From: Rhizobium sp. CCGE 510
GTDB lineage: Bacteria > Pseudomonadota > Alphaproteobacteria > Rhizobiales > Rhizobiaceae
NCBI RefSeq assembly: GCF_000292525.1
Contig: NZ_AEYF01000039.1
Coordinates: forward strand, 119,534 to 183,533
Length of the DNA: 64,000 nucleotides
Direction of reading: 5' to 3'
Shown here: positions 41,701 through 49,469 of the stretch, one piece after another
Numbering within the stretch: position 1 is the first letter of the stretch
Layout of the letters: the number at the start of each line of letters is the position of its first letter
Program-made: the position numbers and the translations under genes
The notes under the pieces: model-generated
Database searches by the model: none
The model's input: the letters and a program-made list of their open reading frames with translations, nothing else
Told to the model about the DNA's origin: nothing

Positions 41701-44700
41701 TGGTATGTCAGCCAGTCGGCGGAGACCGAGGACCGGCTCGAGGTCGCCGATTCGGTGTCGAGCGAACTGCGCAAGATCGCCCGGCGCACCTGGCGTTATT
41801 TCGAGACCTTCACCACAGCCGAGCAGAACTATCTGCCGCCGGACAACATCCAGGAAACGCCGCATGTGATTGTCGCGGCGCGCACCTCGCCGACCAATAT
41901 CGGCGTCTATCTGCTCTCGGTCGTTTCCGGCCGGCAATTCGGCTGGTTCTCGTTCGAGGAGACGCTCGAGCGGCTGGAGCAGACGATTTCGACGATCGAC
42001 AGAATGGAGAAATTCCGCGGTCATCTGTTCAACTGGTACCACACCGATACGCTGCAGACGCTTGGACCGCGTTATGTCTCGGCTGTCGACAGCGGCAATC
42101 TCGCCGGCCATCTGATCGCCATTTCGTCGGCCTGCCGCAACTGGGCCGAGGCGCCGTCCGCTCATATGCAGGGCAATCTCGATGGCGTCGGCGACACAGC
42201 CGGCATTCTCGGTGAAGTGCTGGCCGACCTGCCCGATGACCGCAAGACCGTGCGGCCGCTACGCCGGCGCCTGGAGGAACGCATCGTCGGCTTCCAGAAC
42301 GCGCTTGCCGCCGTCAAGCGCGAGCATGAATTCGCCTCGATCCGCATCATCAACCTCGCCGTTCTCGCGCGCGACATCGAAAAGCTCGCCGCCAATCTCG
42401 ACCATGAGGTCAAGTCGAAACAGAGCGAAGAGGTCACTCAATGGGCGGCCTCCCTGGTGAAGGTCTGCGAGGCGCATATTTCCGACAGCACCTTCGACCT
42501 TTCCAAAGTTGATGCGCTGAGGCCGCGCCTGGTGGCGCTGCGCGACAAGGCCCGCGATCTGGCCTTCTCGATGGATTTCGGCTTCCTGTTCCGGCCGGAG
42601 CGTCGCCTGTTGTCGATCGGCTACCGCGTCGAAAGCGGTGAACTCGACCAAGCCTGCTACGATCTTCTCGCCTCGGAATGTCGCCTGACCAGCCTGTTCG
42701 GCATTGCCAAGGGCGATCTGCCGACGGAACACTGGTATCGCCTCGGCCGTCAGGTCGTGCCTGTGGGATCGCGCGGCGCGCTGGTCTCCTGGTCCGGCTC
42801 GATGTTCGAATATCTGATGCCGCCGCTGGTCATGCAGGAGCGTGGCGGTGGGATTCTCAACCAGACCAACAATCTGGTTGTCGTCGAACAGATGAATTAC
42901 GCCCGCAAACTCGGCATTCCGTGGGGCATTTCGGAAGCGGCTTTCAATGCCCGCGACCACAATCTCAATTATCAGTACACGAATTTCGGCGTGCCGACGC
43001 TCGGCCTGAAGCGCGGCCTCGGCCACAATGCCGTCATTGCGCCTTATGCATCGCTGCTCGCCAGCCAGTACGACCCGCCGGCCGCGCTTGAAAATCTGCA
43101 GAGGCTGCGCAAGGTCGGTGCGCTCGGCAAGTTCGGCTTCCACGATGCCGTCGACTTCACGCCGACGCGCGTGCCGGAAGGCAAAAAATGCGCCGTGGTC
43201 TACAATTATTATGCCCACCATCACGGCATGTCGATCGCCGCCGTCGCCAACGTTGCCTTCAATGGTCATCTGCGCGAGCTCTTTCACGCCGATCCCGTTA
43301 TCGAGGCAGCGGAGCTTTTGCTGCAGGAAAAGGCGCCGCGCGACATTCCGGTGATGAGCGGCAAGCATGAATCCGACACGCCGGCCAGCATCCAGGACGA
43401 TCTGCTGCGGCCGGAGATCAGGAAATTCAGCGATCCGGCTTCGCGTGACCGCGAACTCGTGTTCCTGTCGAACGGCCATTATTCGCTGATGCTGACGGCG
43501 ACGGGCGCCGGTTATTCTCGCTGGAACGGCCTTTCCGTTTCCCGCTGGAAAGCCGATCCGACCGAAGACCGCTGGGGCAGCTTCATCTTCCTGCGTGATA
43601 CCGCCACGAATGAATGGTGGTCGACGACATCGGAGCCGAAGGGTGTCGAAGGCGAAAAGATCAAGGTCGAATTCGCCGACGAGAAGGCGCAGTTCACCAA
43701 GACGGTCGGCGACCTCACCAGCGAGGTGGAGTGCATCATTGCGACCGAGCATGATGCCGAGGCCCGCCGGGTCACTCTGCTCAACATGGGCACGGAAGAC
43801 CGTTTCATCGAAGTCACGTCCTATCTCGAGCCAGTGATCACCTCCGACGATACCGACAATGCGCATCCGGCATTCGCCCGGATGTTCGTTAAGACCGAGA
43901 TCGGCAAACGCGGCGACGTCATCCGCGCCGAACGCAATAAGCGCGACCCGAACGAGCCAAACATTAGCATCGCCCATCTGATCGTCGACAATGCCGGCGA
44001 CACCCGCCACACGGAATTCGAGACCGACCGGCGCAAATTCATCGGCCGTGGCCGCAGCCTTGCCGATGCGGCAGCCTTCGATCCGGGTGCTACGCTTTCC
44101 GGCAGCGACGGCTTCATGCTCGATGCGGTGATGTCGCTGCGTCGCACCGTCCGCGTGCCGGCCGGCAAGAAAGTCAGCGTGATCTTCTGGACGATCGCAG
44201 CGCCAAACCGCGACGAAGTCGACAAGGCGGTCAATCGCTACCGTCATCCCGACGCCTTCAACCACGAGCTGGTCCAAGCCTGGACGCGCACGCAGGTGCA
44301 GATGCGCCATGTCGGTGTCACCTCACAGCAGGCGGCGGCCTTCCAGCATCTCGGACGTTACCTCGTCTATCCCGACATGCAGCTGCGCAAGGACGAGGCG
44401 ACCGTCGAGGCCGGCCTGCAGTCGCAATCGGCGCTTTGGCCGCTGGCGATCTCCGGCGACTTCCCGATCTTCACGCTGCGCATCAACGACGACATGGATC
44501 TCGAGATCGCCCGCGAGGCGCTGCTGGCGCAGGAATATCTGCGTTCGCGCGGCGTCACCGCCGATCTTGTCATCATGAACGAACGCGCCTCCTCCTATGC
44601 GCAGGACATGCAGCATGCGCTCGACGCGATGTGCGAAAACGTGCGCCGCATGGGCCAGGCCGACGGGTTGCGCCAGCATATCTTTGCGGTTCGCAAGGAT

Positions 44701-47298
44701 CTGATGGAGGAGAGCACCTATCACGCGCTGATCGCGGCTTCCCGCGTCACGCTGCATACGAAGAATGGCAAGGTGGTCGACCAGATCAACCGCGCCGTGG
44801 CGCTGTTTGCACCCTCCAAGGAGGAGCTGCAGGAGATGGAACGGACCGAGCGCAACAAGGCTCCGGTCAAGCGCATCGCGCCGGTGCCGCCGCCGGTCGT
44901 GCCCGCCGTCGTCATCGAGGAGGACGGCGATCTCGACTTCTGGAACGGTATCGGCGGCTTTGCCCGCGACGGACGCGAATATGTCGTTCGGCTGCCCGGA
45001 GGTCACGCGACGCCGCAGCCGTGGATCAATGTCATCTCCAATGACAGGTTCGGCTTTCACGTGTCGGCTGAGGGCTCCGGCTTCACCTGGAGCGCCAATT
45101 CGCGCGACTATCAGCTGACCTCCTGGTCGAACGATGCGGTGGTCAACCGTTCCGGCGAGGCGTTCTATCTGACAGATCTCGACAGCGGTGCCGTCATGAC
45201 GCCGTTCGCAGCGCTTTCCCGCCGGCCGGACATCCGCTTCGAAGCTCGCCACGGGCTCGGCTATTCAGTCTTCTCAAGCGTTCAGAACGATATCGCGCTC
45301 GAGCTGACGCAGACGATCGATCGCGAAAGGCCAGTGAAACTGCAGCGCCTGCGCCTGCGCAACACCGGTTCGACCAGCCGCAAGCTGCGTCTCTACGGTT
45401 ATGTCGAATGGATACTCGGCAGCAATGCGGCCCGCACGGCACCGTTCATCCTGTCTCAATATGACGAGGAGACGGGGGCGCTGTTTGCCACCAATCCCTA
45501 CAGCATCGATTATTCCAACCGCACCGCTTTCTTCGCGGCGAGCGAGACACTTTCGAGCTTCTCGGCAAGCCGGCGCGAATTTGTCGGCAAGGCGGGAACG
45601 ATCCAGGCGCCGCAGGCCGTTACCTCCGCCGCCGCCCTTTCCAGCACGTCCGACCTTGACGGTGATCCGGCCGCAGCGCTTGCGATCGACGTCCAGCTCG
45701 GCGCCGGTGAGGAGCGCGATTTCACCTTCTTCCTCGGCGATACGCCGACGGCGGAAGAAGCGCGCAGCGTCATCGCCGAGATCCGCAAGGCCTCGTTCGA
45801 CGATGCCGTCGAGGCGAACCGAACCTTCTGGCGGGATTTTACCGGCAGGCTGCAGATATCGACGCCCGATCGCGGGATGAACAATCTCGTCAACACCTGG
45901 CTGCCCTATCAGAGCCTCGGCTGCCGCATCATGGCCCGCACCGCCTTCTACCAGGCAAGCGGCGCCTTCGGCTTCCGCGATCAGCTGCAGGACACGCTGG
46001 CCTTCGTGCTGCACGAACCCTCGCTTGCCCGCGGGCAGATCCTGAATGCCGCTTCACGTCAATTCCGCGAAGGCGACGTGCAGCATTGGTGGCTGCCCGG
46101 AACGGGTGCGGGCGTGCGCACGTTGATCTCGGACGATGTTGTCTGGCTTGGCTACGCGATCCATCATTATTGCAGCGTCACCGGCGATAAGACCGTGCTC
46201 GACGAGGAGATCGCTTTCCTGGAAGGACCGGCTCTGCTCGAAGGCCAGCACGACTCCTTCTACAGGCCGGAGATTTCCGAGGACAAGGCGAGCGTTTATG
46301 AGCACGCGGCGCTGGCGCTCGATCTCGCTATCGCCCGCAAGGGGGCAAACGGCCTGCCGCTGTTCCTTGGCGGCGACTGGAACGACGGGATGAACCGCGT
46401 CGGCATCGGCGGGCGCGGCACCAGCGTCTGGCTCGGCTGGTTCCTGGCAGGTGCATTGCGGTCCTTTATTCCCTATGCCGAAGAGCGCGGCGACACGGCC
46501 CGCGCCGAGCGCTGGTCGGCGCATCTGACCGAGCTGAAGAAGGCGCTCGAAACTGCGGCCTGGGATGGCGGTTACTATCGCCGCGGCACCTTCGACGATG
46601 GTGCGCTGCTCGGCTCCAGGGAAAGCCCGGAATGCCGGATCGATTCGATTGCGCAGTCATGGAGCGTGCTCTCGGGCGAGGGTGATCCGGCCCGCGCCGT
46701 CACGGCGATGGATGCCGTGCTCGACCAGCTGGTCGACGAGGATGCCCGAATTATCCGGCTGTTCACGCCGCCTTTCGTCAATTCCGCCAGGGATCCCGGC
46801 TATATCAAAGCCTATCCGCCGGGCGTGCGCGAAAACGGCGGACAATATACCCACGCCGCGACCTGGGTGGTGATGGCGCTGGCGGAGCTGAAGCGGGGCG
46901 ATGATGCATTCCGCTGCTTCCAGATCCTCAACCCGATCACCCATGCGCTCGACAAGGCTTCGGCGGAGCAATACCGCGTCGAACCCTATGTCGTGGCGGC
47001 CGACGTCTACGGCCATGAGCCCTACACGTCGCGCGGCGGCTGGACCTGGTATACCGGCTCCGCCGGCTGGCTCTACCGCGCTGCCGTCGAGGGCATCCTC
47101 GGCATCCGGCTGAAGGGCGGCCGGCTCTATGTGCGGCCGTCGCTCCCTTCGGAATGGGACGGTTTTGCGGCAGAGGTGGAGCAGGGCGACGGCAAATACC
47201 GCATTTCGGTCTCAAAAGCGTCCAATGACAGCGGCTACACTCTGTTGATCAACGGCTGCGAAGTCACTGATCCCGAAGAGGGATATCCGCTCGGATAA
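38779..47298 (+). CDS. ndvB: Cyclic beta-1,2-glucan synthase
   Basis: 2839 aa, the length of NdvB/ChvB. From the N-terminus: a cytoplasmic region, membrane helices at about 407-430, 806-852 and 934-978, and between the first two the GT84 glycosyltransferase domain with the D-x-D site TLDADTRL (about 621) and TSRQHRWARGDW (about 770). A glycoamylase-like domain follows (LFNWYHTDTLQTLGPRYVSA, about 1080-1115). The C-terminal GH94-type phosphorylase, which controls ring size, contains LGGDWNDGMNRVG (about 2530). It makes and cyclises beta-1,2-glucan from UDP-glucose at the inner membrane, needed for hypo-osmotic adaptation and nodule invasion. ATG 38779 lacks a strong ribosome-binding site; a GTG at 38725 is an alternative. 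Confidence 0.97.
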   Translation: MSISNLSPNLPREPEMKQIDHNDSIRSTYLAIEDIKAMGDAVARSGVDQLPAFAPFDFFARHKENEKEILRVYRTTATDVEAGETITPAAEWLLDNHYIVEEAIQEVRRDFPRRFYRELPTMVVGGVEVPRTLVLAWLYVAHTHSTISQESLTALVDGFQASETFRIGELWALPSLVRYVLVENLRRISSRVEASRRMRRRANDAADELVRLTDPAGAAAYLKTLEPLAEDNTFSTQFLYRLRDGSQTSSLAITWLDERLEELGRNSEETTTAEHSRLSSGNVTMGNIIRSLREIDDAEWSVWVEQVSHVDKLLWEHSDYGILDSGSRNKYRKQIEKLAKRSPLTEMEIAQLALDMTDAAKASDEPRPHEPNVGGFLSGAQRPKLEARANYRPTVIQHFVRAVRRFNWLAIAVPVMLLTIIAMAIVGRFMANAGMGPIEIALLLIMFSVPASEGATGLFNTVLSFFVTPARLIGYEFKEGIPEDARTLLVVPCLISNRDSVDDHVRNLEVHYLANPRGELYFALLSDWPDSEAEETPADLEVLDYARREIANLSARYAYDGKTRFYLLHRRRLYNPSEGVWMGWERKRGKLHELNMLLRGDRDTTYLPGANTVPANIQYVMTLDADTRLMRDAVTKLVGKLYHPINRPVINPKTGRVESGYGVLQPRVTPSLTTGKDASVFQRVFSINRGLDPYVFTVSDVYQDLAGEGTFTGKGLYHVDAFEASLKGRIDENSVLSHDLLEGSMARCALVTDLELVEDFPIRYEVETSRQHRWARGDWQLLPYMFNPKYGVTALGRWKMFDNLRRSLTPIAWFFASVLGWYFMNPLGALIWQILLIFCLFVAPTLSLINGIIPRTSDIIARAHLYTVWSDITAANAQVALRIVFIADSAAMMADAIGRSLYRLFVSRKLMLQWRTAASVQAGGQGTLISYYKGMWHAPALALLALGFAALPGGGAFVVGIPFALLWILSPVVAWYVSQSAETEDRLEVADSVSSELRKIARRTWRYFETFTTAEQNYLPPDNIQETPHVIVAARTSPTNIGVYLLSVVSGRQFGWFSFEETLERLEQTISTIDRMEKFRGHLFNWYHTDTLQTLGPRYVSAVDSGNLAGHLIAISSACRNWAEAPSAHMQGNLDGVGDTAGILGEVLADLPDDRKTVRPLRRRLEERIVGFQNALAAVKREHEFASIRIINLAVLARDIEKLAANLDHEVKSKQSEEVTQWAASLVKVCEAHISDSTFDLSKVDALRPRLVALRDKARDLAFSMDFGFLFRPERRLLSIGYRVESGELDQACYDLLASECRLTSLFGIAKGDLPTEHWYRLGRQVVPVGSRGALVSWSGSMFEYLMPPLVMQERGGGILNQTNNLVVVEQMNYARKLGIPWGISEAAFNARDHNLNYQYTNFGVPTLGLKRGLGHNAVIAPYASLLASQYDPPAALENLQRLRKVGALGKFGFHDAVDFTPTRVPEGKKCAVVYNYYAHHHGMSIAAVANVAFNGHLRELFHADPVIEAAELLLQEKAPRDIPVMSGKHESDTPASIQDDLLRPEIRKFSDPASRDRELVFLSNGHYSLMLTATGAGYSRWNGLSVSRWKADPTEDRWGSFIFLRDTATNEWWSTTSEPKGVEGEKIKVEFADEKAQFTKTVGDLTSEVECIIATEHDAEARRVTLLNMGTEDRFIEVTSYLEPVITSDDTDNAHPAFARMFVKTEIGKRGDVIRAERNKRDPNEPNISIAHLIVDNAGDTRHTEFETDRRKFIGRGRSLADAAAFDPGATLSGSDGFMLDAVMSLRRTVRVPAGKKVSVIFWTIAAPNRDEVDKAVNRYRHPDAFNHELVQAWTRTQVQMRHVGVTSQQAAAFQHLGRYLVYPDMQLRKDEATVEAGLQSQSALWPLAISGDFPIFTLRINDDMDLEIAREALLAQEYLRSRGVTADLVIMNERASSYAQDMQHALDAMCENVRRMGQADGLRQHIFAVRKDLMEESTYHALIAASRVTLHTKNGKVVDQINRAVALFAPSKEELQEMERTERNKAPVKRIAPVPPPVVPAVVIEEDGDLDFWNGIGGFARDGREYVVRLPGGHATPQPWINVISNDRFGFHVSAEGSGFTWSANSRDYQLTSWSNDAVVNRSGEAFYLTDLDSGAVMTPFAALSRRPDIRFEARHGLGYSVFSSVQNDIALELTQTIDRERPVKLQRLRLRNTGSTSRKLRLYGYVEWILGSNAARTAPFILSQYDEETGALFATNPYSIDYSNRTAFFAASETLSSFSASRREFVGKAGTIQAPQAVTSAAALSSTSDLDGDPAAALAIDVQLGAGEERDFTFFLGDTPTAEEARSVIAEIRKASFDDAVEANRTFWRDFTGRLQISTPDRGMNNLVNTWLPYQSLGCRIMARTAFYQASGAFGFRDQLQDTLAFVLHEPSLARGQILNAASRQFREGDVQHWWLPGTGAGVRTLISDDVVWLGYAIHHYCSVTGDKTVLDEEIAFLEGPALLEGQHDSFYRPEISEDKASVYEHAALALDLAIARKGANGLPLFLGGDWNDGMNRVGIGGRGTSVWLGWFLAGALRSFIPYAEERGDTARAERWSAHLTELKKALETAAWDGGYYRRGTFDDGALLGSRESPECRIDSIAQSWSVLSGEGDPARAVTAMDAVLDQLVDEDARIIRLFTPPFVNSARDPGYIKAYPPGVRENGGQYTHAATWVVMALAELKRGDDAFRCFQILNPITHALDKASAEQYRVEPYVVAADVYGHEPYTSRGGWTWYTGSAGWLYRAAVEGILGIRLKGGRLYVRPSLPSEWDGFAAEVEQGDGKYRISVSKASNDSGYTLLINGCEVTDPEEGYPLG

Positions 47299-47333
47299 CA
47301 GCGTTCTCCACGCTGAAAAACACGGCGATTCGC

Positions 47334-47363
47334 GGCGGCCAAAAGGGAACCCTTTTGGCCGCC
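47334..47363 (+). terminator. Perfect 14-bp inverted repeat after ndvB
   Basis: GGCGGCCAAAAGGG (47334-47347) and its exact complement (47350-47363), separated by 2 nt, 36 bp after the ndvB stop and 35 bp before opgC. There is no T-run, so it is more likely a partial terminator or mRNA-stability element between co-directional genes. Confidence 0.5.
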
Positions 47364-47398
47364 GTCGCGTTTGCAAATCGGATGACAAGGAGAAACCC

Positions 47399-48637
47399 AT
47401 GGCTAGCACGCCGACCCAAGCCATCGTCACTGGGCGCAGTTCCCTATCCGCAGCTGCGCCAATGCGAGATACGAGGCTCGACGTCTTGCGCGGCGTGGCG
47501 CTGATCATGATCTTCATCAATCATGTTCCCGGACAGATTTTCGAATATCTGACGACGAAGAATTTCGGTTTTTCCGACGCTGCTGAGGCCTTCGTCTTGA
47601 TCTCGGGCATTGCCGTCGGCCTTGCCTATGGTTCCGGGTTCCGGCCGGGCAACCGGCTGAAGATGGCGATCAAGGCGGTGAAACGCGCCTTCACGCTCTA
47701 TCTCGCTCATATGATCACCACCTTCATGACGCTGGCGCTGTTTATCTGCGGCGCGTGGCTGTTTCACCGGCCGGGCTTGCTGGTCGAAATCAACATCCTG
47801 GCGGTGCTGATGAACCTGAAGGAGGGCATTCCGGCGCTGCTGCTGCTCGGCCACCAGATCGGCTACAACAACATCCTGCCGATGTACGGCGCGCTGATGC
47901 TGATGGTGCCGATCATCCTGCTGTTGAATGCGCGGAGCCCGCTGCTGGCGCTCGGCGTCTCCGGCACGGTCTGGCTGCTTGCGGGCATCTATCAGGTGGC
48001 GCCGCACAACATGCTGATCGAGAGCTACTGGTTCCTCAATCCGCTTTCCTGGCAGTTCCTGTTTTCGATCGGCATCGTTTCGATGCTGCACATCAAGCGC
48101 GGCGGCACGATCCCGCGGCATCCGGTGCTGCTTGCGGCCGCTGCCGGTTACGTCGCGCTGTCCTTCGTTTGGGTGACCGGCCAGTTCTGGGTCTTCGGCA
48201 ATTCGCTGGCAGCGCTTGGCCTGCCGGCTGTCATCACCGGTTTTGACAAGACCTTCCTGTCGCTGCCGCGTCTGTTGCACGTGCTGGCGTTGACCTATCT
48301 GGTCATCAGCATTCCGGCGCTCTCGCGCATTCTGCGTCGTCCTGCGAACCATCCGCTGACGATCCTCGGCCGCCATTCGCTGAACATCTTCGTCGCCGGC
48401 ACGATCCTTGCCATGATCGGTCAGGTGGTGCTCTATATCACCAACAAGGATCCGCTGGTCGGCCCGCTGTTTGTGATCGTCGGGGTCGCGGCACAATTCG
48501 CCTATGCTTATTATCTCGAACACAAGCGCCAACTGGGCAAGGTCAAGGCGAAATCGGTCGCGGAGGCCGCCACCATCCCGGTTCCCGTCCGCATTGGCGG
48601 GACGGCAAATGCCTATCGCCGGACCGACCGGAAATAA
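47399..48637 (+). CDS. opgC: OpgC-type acyltransferase, probable cyclic glucan modification
   Basis: 412 aa integral membrane protein with about ten helices. The OpgC motifs are DTRLDVLRGVALIMIFINHVPG (catalytic-type histidine in helix 1), FGFSDAAEAFVLISGIAVG, and GHQIGYNNILPMYGALMLMVP. It starts at ATG 47399 after AAGGAGAAA. OpgC proteins transfer succinyl groups to periplasmic glucans. The position 100 bp downstream of ndvB on the same strand points to substitution of cyclic beta-glucan. The family is firm; the donor and substituent are inferred. Confidence 0.88.
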   Translation: MASTPTQAIVTGRSSLSAAAPMRDTRLDVLRGVALIMIFINHVPGQIFEYLTTKNFGFSDAAEAFVLISGIAVGLAYGSGFRPGNRLKMAIKAVKRAFTLYLAHMITTFMTLALFICGAWLFHRPGLLVEINILAVLMNLKEGIPALLLLGHQIGYNNILPMYGALMLMVPIILLLNARSPLLALGVSGTVWLLAGIYQVAPHNMLIESYWFLNPLSWQFLFSIGIVSMLHIKRGGTIPRHPVLLAAAAGYVALSFVWVTGQFWVFGNSLAALGLPAVITGFDKTFLSLPRLLHVLALTYLVISIPALSRILRRPANHPLTILGRHSLNIFVAGTILAMIGQVVLYITNKDPLVGPLFVIVGVAAQFAYAYYLEHKRQLGKVKAKSVAEAATIPVPVRIGGTANAYRRTDRK

Positions 48638-48662
48638 TTTCTGACGCGCCTGTGAGATGAAG

Positions 48663-48697
48663 GAGCCGGTGGCCGATTGCCGCCGGCTCAATTTTTA
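48663..48697 (+). terminator. Terminator after opgC
   Basis: Stem of 11 bp with one G-T pair (48663-48673 with 48679-48689), 5-nt loop, then AATTTTTA. It lies 26 bp after the opgC stop and overlaps the end of the convergent VOC pseudogene. Confidence 0.7.
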
Positions 48698-49039
48698 TGG
48701 ACGAGAATGTTCACCAGCTTGCCCAGCGGATCGCGCACATAAAAGCGCCCGACGCCCCAAGGCTCGTCGGCCGGCCCATACTCGATCGCAAACCGGCAGC
48801 CGACACCGCCTCGAACACGGCATCGAGATCATCAACTTCGATCGAAAGATTGGCACCGGCGTTCCGGAACCGCCCTCGCTAGCGATACTCAGCTGAACAT
48901 TCATCGGTGTCGTGGCGCCGAAGGTCGTGATCCACCTGTGATCCATGACGACGTTGAGACCCAGGATATCCCGATAGAAGCGCCGGGCAGGCGTGATGTC
49001 AGGAGCCTGGATATTGACAACGATGCGCAGGACGGTCAT
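48688..49039 (-). pseudogene. VOC/glyoxalase-family gene with two frameshifts
   Basis: The N-terminal half reads MTVLRIVVNIQAPDITPARR, FYRDILGLNVVMDHRWITTF, NVQLSIASEGGSGTPVP, a VOC-superfamily metal-site fold. The homologous continuation is in other frames: NLSIEVDDLDAVFEAV is one frame over from about 48850, and IEYGPADEPWGVGRFYVRDP...LVNILVHKN* continues in the third frame from about 48787. Each shift fits loss of one base, at about 48850-48860 and at 48786-48789. Unless these are assembly errors, the roughly 117-aa protein is not made. Start ATG 49039. Confidence 0.8.
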
Positions 49040-49140
49040 GGGCTTTCCTTCCGATGCGTGGTGACAAGGCGGAAGGTAGGAAGATCGGCAGGGTGGTCAA
49101 TCGGAGTTTGGCTTGGAATGGCGACGCGGCGGCGCGTGGC

Positions 49141-49317
49141 ACCCCCCTCTGCCCTGCCGGGCATCTCCCCCACAAGGAGGGAGATCTGCTGGGCGCGATG
49201 GTTTCCCCAAACAATGACCAACTGATGTTCCGCACCGTAGTAGAGAGGGATTGAGGGCCAACCACTGGAGCCAATCTCCCTCCTTGTGGGGGAGATGCCC
49301 GGCAGGGCAGAGGGGGT
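49141..49317. repeat. MITE-like element with 44-bp terminal inverted repeats
   Basis: The left arm at 49141-49185 and the right arm at 49274-49317 are inverted copies over about 44 bp, differing by one C in a C-run. Each arm begins with an ACCCCC(C)TCTGCCCTGCCGG block and contains a CTCCC...GGGAG mini-hairpin. The 88-bp centre has no coding potential. It lies between the VOC pseudogene and the end of ndvA. The arm sequence belongs to a family of intergenic palindromes common in rhizobia. Confidence 0.75.
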
Positions 49318-49416
49318 AGCCACACGGCACACTGCCAATGCATCTCGTCCACAGCCGCATCGGGAGAGAGCAAAGTCCTAAAGCGTGGCATATGAAGGCG
49401 CTTAACCCAGCCAAAC

Positions 49417-49448
49417 AAAAAGGCCGGAAGGGGCTCCCCTTCCGGCCT
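49417..49448 (-). terminator. Terminator of ndvA
   Basis: AGGCCGGAAGGG (49421-49432), 4-nt loop, complement at 49437-49448. Read on the minus strand it is followed by TTTTTGTTTGG, 22 bp after the ndvA stop. Confidence 0.85.
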
Positions 49449-49469
49449 TTGTCTTGAAACCCGAACCGG

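Noticed and set aside
42259..44310. 683-codon minus-strand frame within ndvB
   Set aside because: Lies entirely inside the ndvB coding region and has no recognisable domain.
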